Source: a virus. From it: DNA of 20,319 bases. The notes below the pieces were generated by a model, which saw only the letters and a list, made by a program, of their open reading frames with translations, ran no database searches and was not told where the DNA came from. Within the stretch, counting starts at the first letter, position 1; each line of letters begins with the position of its first letter. The position numbers and the translations under genes were made by a program. This document shows positions 13,889 through 20,319 of the stretch, one piece after another. The stretch lies in the IMG/VR virus record IMGVR_UViG_3300046513_000157, positions 1-20,319 of that record; one strand, given 5' to 3'.

Positions 13889-16800
13889 TAGTTCCCTGCC
13901 GCGATGAGATTGATCCGGCTGTCTTCGGCGAGTGCGGTCATGAACTGCGTCGCCGCATCCCGTGCGGACGTCTGATCCATGGCGCCCTGCACCTGAACCA
14001 CGACGGCCCCGGAGTGGAAGTTGAGGGTGGCCTTACCACCCGAGGTATTAAGCCCGCCAATTCCGCCCGTGAGCGGGGTATTACTCGACAGCGCCTTTCG
14101 GATGGCGTCGGCCTGGTGCGCCGGGATAATCATTTCGCCCTTGTGGATGCGGGCGGTCTGGTCCACGTCGATATTCGTGGAGCCGACTGCGTATCCCTTA
14201 TAGCCTCCGCCGTTCGACATCGACTTGATACCCGGCACATTCGCCAGGGAGCCATAGCGCGAATCCGCATACCGCACACCGGCAATAATGTTGTCGACCG
14301 GGTTCCAAATGTTCTTGTGACCCGCCAGCGAATACGCGTTGAACGTCGAGTCGATCGTCTGGAGAATGCCCTTGGACGGGTGCCCGGCCTTGGCATTGCT
14401 GTCCCAGTTGTTCTGCGCGCGGGGGTTACCGCCGGACTCGTGCATGGCCATCGTGTTGACGTACCGCTCGTTGGAGGCGGTGTCCTTGTGCAGGATGCCG
14501 AGCGCCGACTTGATCCACGTCTTCAGGCTTCCGGAGGGCAGGGCACCGGCCGCGTTGTTGCCGTTGTCGGTGGTCTGCGACGAACCCTGTCCGGCGCCGA
14601 CTCCGGAGCCCACGTTGGCCGCACCGATCGAGGAGACCCCGGCCGCGATGGCGTCGACTTCTTCGGTGGAGCCGTACGAGCCGACGTCACCGCCGAAGCC
14701 CATGGTGGACAGTCGGTTGGAGTCGGAACCCGCAGTGTCGGAGTTGTCGTTGGTGAAGTCGCCGACGTTGCCGACCGCGCCAAGGATCCGGACAGCGTTG
14801 GTGAACTCGCCTGGCTTGTAGGACCGGACGCGCACCGAGGACCCTGTGTGCGGAGCCTCGATGACCCTGCCGTTGCCTATGCACATCACGACGTGGTGAG
14901 CGGGGTTGCCGTTGAAGAGCAGGTCACCCGCGCGCTCCTGGCCGAGCTTGACCGCCTTACCGGCCTTCTGCTGCTGCGCGGCCGTACGGGGCAGCGAGAC
15001 ACCGATCTGCTTGAAGGAGTACTGAAGCAAGCCGGAGCAGTCGAAGCCCTTCGGTGAGGCCCCACCCCAGACGTATTTCACGCCCAGGTACTTCATGGCG
15101 ACCTTGATGACGGCAGCGGCCGTCTTACCCGCGCCCTGCGTACCTGTGGCCACCGCGCCGGACTTGCCCGAGCCGGTGGCGGCCGAGGCGTTGCTCTCTC
15201 CAGCGCCACCGAAGATGCCGACACCCGCACCGATTGCACCACCAACCAGCGCGCCGACCCCGGTACCGATGACGGGGACGACGGAACCGACGGCTGCACC
15301 AGTCAGGGCGCCGGTCGCCGCGTCCACGCCGATGTGACCGGCCTTGTTGGCCTTCTTGCCGTGGACGTACTTGTCGACCAACTTCGAGCCGAAGTGGTGC
15401 GTGAGGTAGGCGCCGACGCCAAAGCCGCCAGCAGCGCCCAGGGCAGCCCCGGAAAGGTCCAGGGCACCTCCGAGCGCGCCGAAGCCAGCAGCCGGTCCTG
15501 TACCGCCTCCCAGGGCCGCGCGAGCAGCACCGAGCATGCCCCCGCCACCCCCACCTCCGAAGCCGCCGAGGCGGGCGACGCTGCCCAGGCCGCGCATCAT
15601 GCCGTAGGTGCCCATGGCAGAACCGGCAGCGGAGCCGACCATGGAACCGGCACCACCGGCCCAGCCGATCGGGGTGTCCAGGTGGGAACTCTTGAGGAAG
15701 GACTGGACGGCGGTGCTGAACTTGTCCAGGTAGTTGGTCGCGGTCTTCAGTCCATCGTTGAAGGGCTGGAGTGTGTTGACGTCCTGATTGCGCAGCGTTC
15801 CGGCCCGGTCCTGGAGGGCCTGCGCGTCGGAGTCGCCGATGTTCCACTTCTTCAACAGGGCCCTGGCACTCTTGTTGCCGGTGTTGGCCTTGGTCATCGT
15901 GGAGTCGTACTGCTTCTCGGACGCGCCGTTGATCTGGGCGCTGAGTATCCCCGTCAGTTCGCCCTTGACCTGCTGGAGGGTGCCCGCAGGCATGGTGCGA
16001 GCCAGCGACTGCATTACTGCGGAGCCGTCGCTGAGGGTGTCGTGGATCTGGTCCTTGTTCTTGATGCTTTTCAGCGACGACCAGCGCTGCATGACCTGCT
16101 GGGCGATCTGGCGGGGGTCCTGACGCTGCCCGTTCTTGATCGTCTGGATGCCGATGGCCTGGTTGGCGTAGTAGGACCCGGCCGTCCACGCACCCGTCAT
16201 ACCCTGGACGCGCTGTGCCTCCGAGACACCTGGGTTGAGGAATCCGGAGGACTTGGCGTAGTTCCATGCCGTGTTGAAGTTCGAGGAGCCTGGAGAACCG
16301 GCCGTGGACTGCGCGAGGGTCTGATAGGCGAGTCCCGCGTCCGTCGTGGACTGGGCGCCGAAGTTGTTGGTGAACGCCTGCTTCGCGGTCGCGCCGTAGG
16401 ACTGCGAGGAGATCTGGCCCGTCTGGTAGGTGACGCTGTCCATGAGGACCTTGTCGGGCATCTGCTTGGTGGCCCAGGCATAGGCGTCCTTGAGGCCGCC
16501 CTTGAGCGAGTAGGGGCTCTTGCGCTGGCCGCCGTTGTTCCCGGCACCCCCGCCCAGGCGCGGAGTGTTGGTGCCCGAGCCACCTGATCCGCCGGAGCCA
16601 CCAGAGCCGCCGTTGTTGGCCGCACCGCCGCCCTGGTTGGTCTGCCCGGAGAACGTGGCCCCACCTCCGTTGGAGGACGTCGTCATGCGCTGCTGGGTGC
16701 CCGCGCGGGGCGCGGTGGCCGGAGCGCTCGCACCGCCGTTGGGACGGCCGTGTGCGTAGTTGCTGGTGCCGTTCCAGACGTCGTTGGCGAGCATGCCGAA

Positions 16801-17013
16801 GCCCCGGGCGCCACTGGTGGACCCGGAGCCGTGGCTGTTCCATCCCTGATAGAGACCGGCAGCTCCCCCGCCGACCGTCTTGAACTTGGCGGCAGCCGTC
16901 TCCAAGCCCTTGTTCAGGGACTCGACGTTCTTCGCCAGTTTCGAGATCGCATCCTGGGCTTTGTTCCAGCCCAGGAGCGGTCCCTGTCCTGCCACCGTGC
17001 CTTCGTCAGCCAT
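13888..17013 (-). CDS. Tape measure protein with NlpC/P60 and lytic transglycosylase domains
   Basis: This 1041-residue protein starts at ATG 17013 with GAGGCGG about four bases upstream. A short coiled-coil start (about 17-47) leads to a Gly/Ser/Asn-rich linker (about 90-165), an alpha-helical middle (165-445) and a Gly/Ala-rich hydrophobic region (about 450-605), as in many tape measures. An NlpC/P60 peptidase domain spans about 630-745, with the D-C-S-G motif (Cys659), His706 or His707, and His722 as candidate catalytic residues. A lytic transglycosylase-like domain follows at about 826-925, with the likely catalytic Glu859 in M-H-E-S-G-G. The C-terminus carries the conserved tape-measure segment A-R-I-H-K-G-E-M-I-I-P-A-H-Q-A-D-A-I (about 954-971). 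The protein sets tail length and, when ejected, can open the wall with a peptide-cutting and a glycan-cutting activity. All key residues seem intact. Confidence 0.93.
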   Translation of the reverse strand: MADEGTVAGQGPLLGWNKAQDAISKLAKNVESLNKGLETAAAKFKTVGGGAAGLYQGWNSHGSGSTSGARGFGMLANDVWNGTSNYAHGRPNGGASAPATAPRAGTQQRMTTSSNGGGATFSGQTNQGGGAANNGGSGGSGGSGGSGTNTPRLGGGAGNNGGQRKSPYSLKGGLKDAYAWATKQMPDKVLMDSVTYQTGQISSQSYGATAKQAFTNNFGAQSTTDAGLAYQTLAQSTAGSPGSSNFNTAWNYAKSSGFLNPGVSEAQRVQGMTGAWTAGSYYANQAIGIQTIKNGQRQDPRQIAQQVMQRWSSLKSIKNKDQIHDTLSDGSAVMQSLARTMPAGTLQQVKGELTGILSAQINGASEKQYDSTMTKANTGNKSARALLKKWNIGDSDAQALQDRAGTLRNQDVNTLQPFNDGLKTATNYLDKFSTAVQSFLKSSHLDTPIGWAGGAGSMVGSAAGSAMGTYGMMRGLGSVARLGGFGGGGGGGMLGAARAALGGGTGPAAGFGALGGALDLSGAALGAAGGFGVGAYLTHHFGSKLVDKYVHGKKANKAGHIGVDAATGALTGAAVGSVVPVIGTGVGALVGGAIGAGVGIFGGAGESNASAATGSGKSGAVATGTQGAGKTAAAVIKVAMKYLGVKYVWGGASPKGFDCSGLLQYSFKQIGVSLPRTAAQQQKAGKAVKLGQERAGDLLFNGNPAHHVVMCIGNGRVIEAPHTGSSVRVRSYKPGEFTNAVRILGAVGNVGDFTNDNSDTAGSDSNRLSTMGFGGDVGSYGSTEEVDAIAAGVSSIGAANVGSGVGAGQGSSQTTDNGNNAAGALPSGSLKTWIKSALGILHKDTASNERYVNTMAMHESGGNPRAQNNWDSNAKAGHPSKGILQTIDSTFNAYSLAGHKNIWNPVDNIIAGVRYADSRYGSLANVPGIKSMSNGGGYKGYAVGSTNIDVDQTARIHKGEMIIPAHQADAIRKALSSNTPLTGGIGGLNTSGGKATLNFHSGAVVVQVQGAMDQTSARDAATQFMTALAEDSRINLIAAGN
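14044..14052 (-). repeat. CTTAATACC word, copy 3 (in the tape measure gene)
   Basis: In frame as Leu-Asn-Thr in GGLNTSGG near the C-terminus. A partial match (AATACC) lies 27 bases away in SSNTPL, in a locally more AT-rich stretch. Confidence 0.7.
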
Positions 17014-17177
17014 TGTCCGCCTCAGCAGTTCGCCTATTACGTTGCGCCTTGAACCACTTCACCCAGTGCAGGCGCTCTCGTACGGTCAACCGGCGAATTT
17101 CGCTGAGGCTCCAAGCCGGGGATAGCTCGACTAGTTGCTCGTATTCGAAGTACGTGTCGAAGTAGTTACAGGCCCTG
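17006..17177 (-). CDS. Frameshift-dependent C-terminal extension of the tail assembly chaperone
   Basis: A second frame, +1 (equivalently -2) relative to the gp26-like gene, is open from 17239 and ends with TGA at 17008-17006, overlapping the tape measure start as ATGGCTGA. From the overlap with the first frame it encodes about 56 extra residues that look like real protein: aromatic and acidic first (Y-F-D-T-Y-F-E-Y-E-Q-L-V-E-L), then S-P-A-W-S-L-S-E-I-R, then basic (R-E-R-L-H-W-V-K-W-F-K-A-Q-R). No ATG, GTG or TTG lies in the open frame before this conserved-looking part; the only candidates are internal (TTG, then GTG near its end). A fusion made by frameshifting, about 341 residues long, is the simplest reading. 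It is the pattern known for G/GT-type tail chaperones just before the tape measure. A one-base sequencing error would look the same. Confidence 0.7.
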
Positions 17178-18032
17178 AAACAGGTCCCCCACCTTGATGT
17201 AGAGGGGGACCTCCTTTCCGCACGAATCGTGCAGGAACTTCACATCATTGTATTGCGGGCCTGGCTGGTTCTTCTCAATTGCATCTAGGATCGACTGGCG
17301 GTCCATGATGCCGAGCGCGCGGGCGAAGTCGGGATTACCGGTGACGGCATTCTCGGAGCCGTCCGCTTCGACCACGGAAATGAGAACCCGGGAGAGCAGG
17401 AGGGTGTTCTGCTCGGAGTCGGTGGCGCGGTCGATGACGGCCAGGAGCGCTTCCTGGTCGCTGCCGACGGGCAGGCGTACGAACGCCTTGCGCCCCTTGC
17501 GCAGGGGTACCTCGAAGATGCGGGCGGAGGGGTCCTCCAGGCGCCGCACGGGGATCTCGTCCAGGGTGACCGTCAGGCGGAACTCCTCGCCGCACCACGG
17601 GCAGGAGTACTGGTCCCAGGTGATCTCGTCGCCGTAGGTCGCACGCCGGATCTCCATGAGGAGCATGTCGCGGTCGCCGAGCAGGAGGTTGGACAGCAGG
17701 GGGGCGCTGGTCTTCTCGTCGCCCACGGAGACGGTGCCTGCCGTGAGCAGGGTGGAGATGTACTTGCCGATACCACTCTGGCGGGCCTTGGTCAGGGCCT
17801 CCTCGTCGGCGCCGGTCAGTTCGCGGACCTCGGCGTCGTAGCGGACGGATGCGTAGTCGCTGCCCAGAACGTAGCCTCCCGGCAGGCTGAAATTGCCACC
17901 TGCCGGGAGGGTGATCTCGGGCTTGGCGACCTGTGCCCCGGCGTCGTTCAGAAGCGCCGTAATGGCGGCATTCGCTGCACCGGGGTTGGAGAGGGGGTTG
18001 GTGTACCCCTCGGTATTAAGGTCGTTAGCCAC
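17166..18032 (-). CDS. T4 gp26-like protein with a putative zinc site, likely tail assembly chaperone or baseplate hub factor
   Basis: This 288-residue protein starts at GTG 18032 with AGGAG eight bases upstream. It resembles the T4 gp26 baseplate family (PF12322 type): a central segment E-V-R-E-L-T-G-A-D-E-E-A-L (about 68-80), then L-L-G-D-R-D-M-L-L-M-E-I-R-R (about 117-130), and C-P-W-C at 144-147. A second pair, His268 and Cys271, sits near the C-terminus, so a C2HC zinc site is plausible. Its place between tube and tape measure is that of the tail assembly chaperone in tailed phages, and a second reading frame follows its stop as expected for a G/GT-type pair. The known T4 gp26 role is hub assembly. 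Which job this protein does is not settled by sequence; the two readings need not exclude each other. Confidence 0.8.
   Translation of the reverse strand: MANDLNTEGYTNPLSNPGAANAAITALLNDAGAQVAKPEITLPAGGNFSLPGGYVLGSDYASVRYDAEVRELTGADEEALTKARQSGIGKYISTLLTAGTVSVGDEKTSAPLLSNLLLGDRDMLLMEIRRATYGDEITWDQYSCPWCGEEFRLTVTLDEIPVRRLEDPSARIFEVPLRKGRKAFVRLPVGSDQEALLAVIDRATDSEQNTLLLSRVLISVVEADGSENAVTGNPDFARALGIMDRQSILDAIEKNQPGPQYNDVKFLHDSCGKEVPLYIKVGDLFQGL
17177..17192 (-). promoter_or_regulatory. Candidate +1 frameshift site
   Basis: The zero-frame codons here are GTG GGG GAC CTG TTT CAG, four codons before TAA (17168-17166). Two +1 slips re-pair well: tRNA-Gly on GGG-G (17189-17186) and tRNA-Phe on TTT-C (17180-17177). 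UUU-C is the type of +1 slip known from influenza PA-X. A purine run AAGGTGGGGG just upstream could act as an internal Shine-Dalgarno stimulator; a better match, AAAGGAGGT (17217-17209), lies further upstream. The exact slip site is inferred. Confidence 0.5.
18012..18020 (-). repeat. CTTAATACC word, copy 4 (start of the gp26-like gene)
   Basis: In frame as Leu-Asn-Thr at codons 5-7 (MANDLNTEG), close to the start codon, the only copy in a translation initiation region. Confidence 0.7.
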
Positions 18033-18068
18033 TGGTTATGCTCCTAGTCGAGTCTCGGGAATCCGCTA

Positions 18069-18620
18069 TTAGAAACTAACGGAAGACGACCCGACACTGT
18101 TAGCCAACTTGAACTCGAAGCCCTCGTGGGCGAGGGTCATTTGCTGGACGACGATCGCGTTGGCGCCAGCGTCGAGGTCCGAGAAGGCGACCGCCGTAGG
18201 CCACGCGTTGTAGACGCGGAATGCGGCCTTGGCCGGAGTGGTGCCGGAAGTCACCGGGTGGTCGAGCACCTTGATGTCGACCATGTGCCGGAATTCGGCA
18301 CCCGCCTTGCCGGAGCCGGTGCCCTGGATGACGGTGAACAACTGGCGCATCCAGTCCATCATCTGGCTGTCGCCGACCGCGAGGCCCTTGGACAACGTAA
18401 TAGGGGCGAAGTCGGACTGTCCGGGCATTTTCTGCGTTGTCGTGTTCATTCCACCCTCACGGTATGGAATGACCTCAGTCGTGACGTTCAGTCCCGAAAC
18501 GGACATGAAGCCCATGCGGGCGAAGCCCTTGATGCCGGGGTGCTGGATCTGGACCTGGAACTTGAAGTTCCGCAACGGGTCCGTTGCGATGTGCCCCACG
18601 GTCGAAGTGGTCGTAGCCAT
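18069..18620 (-). CDS. Tail tube protein (gp19-like)
   Basis: This 183-residue protein starts at ATG 18620, with AGAGGT about ten bases upstream and 14 bases after the sheath stop. It belongs to the T4 gp19-like tube family (PF06841 type). The motifs are the early D-P-L-R-N-F-K-F-Q-V-Q-I (about 14-25), then F-M-S-V-S-G-L-N-V-T-T-E-V-I-P-Y-R-E-G-G (about 38-57), P-I-T-L-S-K-G-L, and the C-terminal Q-M-T-L-A-H-E-G-F-E-F. Hexameric rings of this protein stack to form the conduit for DNA and the tape measure. It follows the sheath directly, as in contractile tails. Only one tube gene is present, whereas eCIS usually carry two or more, which favours a phage. It ends with tandem stops TAA TAG. Confidence 0.95.
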   Translation of the reverse strand: MATTTSTVGHIATDPLRNFKFQVQIQHPGIKGFARMGFMSVSGLNVTTEVIPYREGGMNTTTQKMPGQSDFAPITLSKGLAVGDSQMMDWMRQLFTVIQGTGSGKAGAEFRHMVDIKVLDHPVTSGTTPAKAAFRVYNAWPTAVAFSDLDAGANAIVVQQMTLAHEGFEFKLANSVGSSSVSF

Positions 18621-18634
18621 CAGTCAGTTACCTC

Positions 18635-20179
18635 TCAGGAAGTGGCCGTCGAGTCGGTCGCGGAGGACCCACCCGAGTACTGGCCGATCTGGATCACGAT
18701 GAATTCGGCCGGGGTCTGGAGCGCCACACCGACGGAGATGTTCACGACGCCGTTGGCCACCGAGGCAGCCGTGTTGTTCGAGGAGTCGCAGGTGATGAAG
18801 TACGCCTGGTCCGGGGTGGTCCCGGCCAGCACGCCGGTCTGCATCAGCGTCAGCAGGTACTGCGTGATGACCGCGTTGACCTGGTCCCACAGGATCTGGT
18901 CGTTGGGCTCGAAGACCGCGAAGCGAGTCGCGTCGAGGATGCCCTTCTTGATCAGCATCAGCGAGCGGCGGATGGAGACGTACCGGTCCGGCATGCCGGT
19001 GGACAGCGTCCGGGCGCCGTAGATGACAAAGCCCGTGCCCGGCAGCGACTTCAGCACGTTGATGCCCGCGACGTTCAGCGCGTCCTGGTCGTCGTTGGAG
19101 AACCGGAACTCCGTGTCGAGCACACCCTTGAGGACGGTGTCGATACCGGCCGGAGGCTTCTGCACACCGCGCGAGGCGTCCGTACGGGAGTACTGACCGA
19201 GGACCGCACCGCCCGGGGGCAGCAGACGCGCCGAGCCGGAAGCAGTGGTGGCCGGGTCATTGACGATCAGCCACGGGCCGTAGACGGCCGCGTACGAGGA
19301 CGCCGACAGCGCGGAGCCGCCCGTGGACATGTTCTGGAGCGACAGCGCGTAGGAGTGGGCGTTGTCGGCCGAGGTCGACTTCACGCCGTCCACGACGACG
19401 AACACGTTGCCCTGGTCCTCGGCCCACGCGATGATCGGGTTGAGGACGGTCGCGTCGGTGACGCCCGGGACGTTGAGGATCAGGTTCGCCTCGACGGTCT
19501 CCAGCCGCTCCGTCGCGGTCGCCAGGTCCACGGCCGCAACACCGTCCGAGCCGCCAGCCAGGGGGATGCCGGTCGCTATGGCCGGGGCGTGGTTCGGGGC
19601 CCACGTGGTATTAAGCAGGCTCTGGACCTGGATGAAGGACGAGCCGGTGACCGGGGAGTTGATCAGGGCCTGCGCGTTGCGGGAGTCGGCCGGATCCAAC
19701 GAGACGTCGGTGAAGCGTTCCTTGAGGAAGGCCGCAGTGTCACCGCCGACGTAGACGAACAGGTCGAAGCGACCACCACCGGAGGACGCCGCCGTGACGT
19801 CGAGGTAGACACTGTTCCCCCACACGCCCGGGGAGATCGCCTTGACCTTGAGGGTGTCCTTCGCGGTCGTCTCGGTGTCCTGAAGAGTGACGGAGGCCGC
19901 GACCGCGTCGGAGGCCGCCGCACGCACGATGTACGCCGCGTTGCCGCCGTTGTTGAAGTAGGAGTAGACGGCGAACGGGAGCAAGTCCGAGGTGTCGCCG
20001 AAGGCGCCGAAGGTGGCCACGTACTGCGACCAGGACGACACCAGCGTGGGAGCCAGCGGGCCGCCCTGCTTGTTCTTGCCGACGAACGCCGCAACGGACT
20101 CGCCCGGTGTGTTTACGGTCTGGCTGAGCGGGGCCAGAGTCTCACTGATGTAGACACCCGGCCGCTTGTAGACAGTCAT
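18635..20179 (-). CDS. Contractile tail sheath protein
   Basis: This 514-residue protein starts at ATG 20179 with AGGAG about seven bases upstream. It is a tail sheath protein (PF04984 type). The N-terminal M-T-V-Y-K-R-P-G-V-Y-I-S-E-T is typical, as are the segment N-G-G-N-A-A-Y-I-V-R-A (about 72-82), the central G-S-D-G-V-A-A-V-D-L and the C-terminal domain (about 360-500) with V-I-Y-G-A-R-T-L, R-Y-V-S-I-R-R-S-L-M-L-I and A-L-Q-T-P-A-E-F-I-V-I. The C-terminal domain carries the linker arms that hold the sheath lattice together. The protein contracts round the tube to drive it through the host envelope. Its presence proves a contractile tail. The length is normal for the compact sheaths of P2-like and CIS-like systems and shorter than T4 gp18. 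Confidence 0.97.
   Translation of the reverse strand: MTVYKRPGVYISETLAPLSQTVNTPGESVAAFVGKNKQGGPLAPTLVSSWSQYVATFGAFGDTSDLLPFAVYSYFNNGGNAAYIVRAAASDAVAASVTLQDTETTAKDTLKVKAISPGVWGNSVYLDVTAASSGGGRFDLFVYVGGDTAAFLKERFTDVSLDPADSRNAQALINSPVTGSSFIQVQSLLNTTWAPNHAPAIATGIPLAGGSDGVAAVDLATATERLETVEANLILNVPGVTDATVLNPIIAWAEDQGNVFVVVDGVKSTSADNAHSYALSLQNMSTGGSALSASSYAAVYGPWLIVNDPATTASGSARLLPPGGAVLGQYSRTDASRGVQKPPAGIDTVLKGVLDTEFRFSNDDQDALNVAGINVLKSLPGTGFVIYGARTLSTGMPDRYVSIRRSLMLIKKGILDATRFAVFEPNDQILWDQVNAVITQYLLTLMQTGVLAGTTPDQAYFITCDSSNNTAASVANGVVNISVGVALQTPAEFIVIQIGQYSGGSSATDSTATS
19607..19615 (-). repeat. CTTAATACC word, copy 5 (in the sheath gene)
   Basis: In frame as Leu-Asn-Thr in SLLNTTWAP, inside very GC-rich coding sequence where CTC or CTG and AAC would be expected. 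Confidence 0.7.
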
Positions 20180-20231
20180 CTGTTTCTCCTGAGTAAAGGG
20201 AATTCCTGGGGTTACGAATCCTGGGTCCGGA

Positions 20232-20319
20232 TCATGGGCGGATTACGTGGTCCGTGAAGTACTCGAAGCCCAGCGCCACGCTGGTCGCCTTGACATACGC
20301 GTCGGCGACAGACGGAAGC
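20232..20319 (-). CDS. C-terminal end of an unidentified gene upstream of the sheath
   Basis: Only the last 28 codons are in the window, ending with TGA at 20234-20232. The encoded end reads L-P-S-V-A-D-A-Y-V-K-A-T-S, then V-A-L-G-F-E-Y-F-T-D-H and V-I-R-P. Codon bias supports coding. The position just before the sheath is usually held by a tail terminator or tail completion protein, but 28 residues are too few to assign one. The 52 bases between this stop and the sheath start hold the sheath ribosome binding site and an imperfect direct repeat, with no clear promoter or terminator, so cotranscription is likely. Confidence 0.7.
   Translation of the reverse strand, partial: LPSVADAYVKATSVALGFEYFTDHVIRP

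Noticed and set aside
13900-14360. Locally more AT-rich codons at the end of the tape measure gene as a sign of recent transfer
   Set aside because: The domain order is complete and the protein continuous; similar mild patches occur near other gene ends, so base composition alone is not enough.
17209-17217. AAAGGAGGT as the ribosome binding site of an independent second-frame gene
   Set aside because: No ATG, GTG or TTG in the second frame lies at a usable distance; the nearest GTG is in the zero frame and would make only a tiny peptide. It may still influence frameshifting.
11693-20179. Reading the cluster as an extracellular contractile injection system
   Set aside because: Only one tube and one J gene are present, there is no AAA+ ATPase in the window, and holin-like genes follow. 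The rest of the locus would be needed to exclude it fully.
20200-20225. Imperfect direct repeat GAATTCCTGGG / GAATCCTGGG before the sheath gene
   Set aside because: It is short, imperfect and present only twice; I see no reason to call it an operator.

Overview
The window is a high-GC stretch of a bacteriophage (or prophage) genome. Every gene I can support lies on the minus strand. Strongly GC-biased codon use, GTG starts and the style of the wall-binding domains point to an actinobacterial host, most likely Streptomyces or a relative; this is inference from sequence style, not a database match. The core is a nearly complete contractile-tail (myovirus-type) module.

Transcription runs right to left, from about 20.3 kb to 0.3 kb. 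The order is: the end of an unidentified gene (20319-20232), tail sheath (20179-18635), tail tube (18620-18069), a T4 gp26-like zinc-site protein in the usual tail-assembly-chaperone position (18032-17166), a second reading frame that appears to be reached only by ribosomal frameshifting (17177-17006), a tape measure with two peptidoglycan hydrolase domains (17013-13888), a CIS-tube-like adaptor (13888-13106), a small LysM-like protein (13109-12837) and a GPD/gp27-like hub (12844-11693). Next come an OB-fold spike fused to a giant fibre (11703-7327), a small unknown protein (7314-7012), gp25-like wedge (6961-6542), baseplate J (6549-5077), a short C1q-like fibre protein (5077-4442), tail protein I with sugar-binding modules (4440-2458) and another carbohydrate-binding tail protein (2458-1232). 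Two small membrane proteins, candidate holins (1210-599 and 596-309), follow. A strong hairpin terminator (267-293) closes the unit. A separate, truncated gene starts just beyond it at 247. Genes are packed end to end with overlaps or gaps of a few tens of bases, and no non-coding stretch exceeds about 150 bases. I see no tRNA, CRISPR array, insertion sequence, integrase or attachment site.

Together the genes make a contractile injection machine. Sheath and tube polymerise to a length set by the tape measure, helped by the chaperone. The adaptor, LysM protein, hub and spike cap the tube. gp25, J and I build the wedges. Four proteins with jelly-roll or carbohydrate-binding modules probably read the host wall, and the tape measure carries NlpC/P60 and lytic transglycosylase domains to cut it. 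The candidate holins would act at lysis.

The points most worth a second look are: (1) a 77-codon open frame after the chaperone gene with no usable start, positioned for a +1 (or -2) programmed frameshift; (2) a perfect 18-bp inverted repeat whose one arm is the first six codons of the gp25 gene, with the Shine-Dalgarno in the loop; (3) a 9-base word, CTTAATACC, found five times, always on the coding strand and always in frame as Leu-Asn-Thr; (4) a spike OB-fold fused to a 1458-residue receptor-binding fibre.
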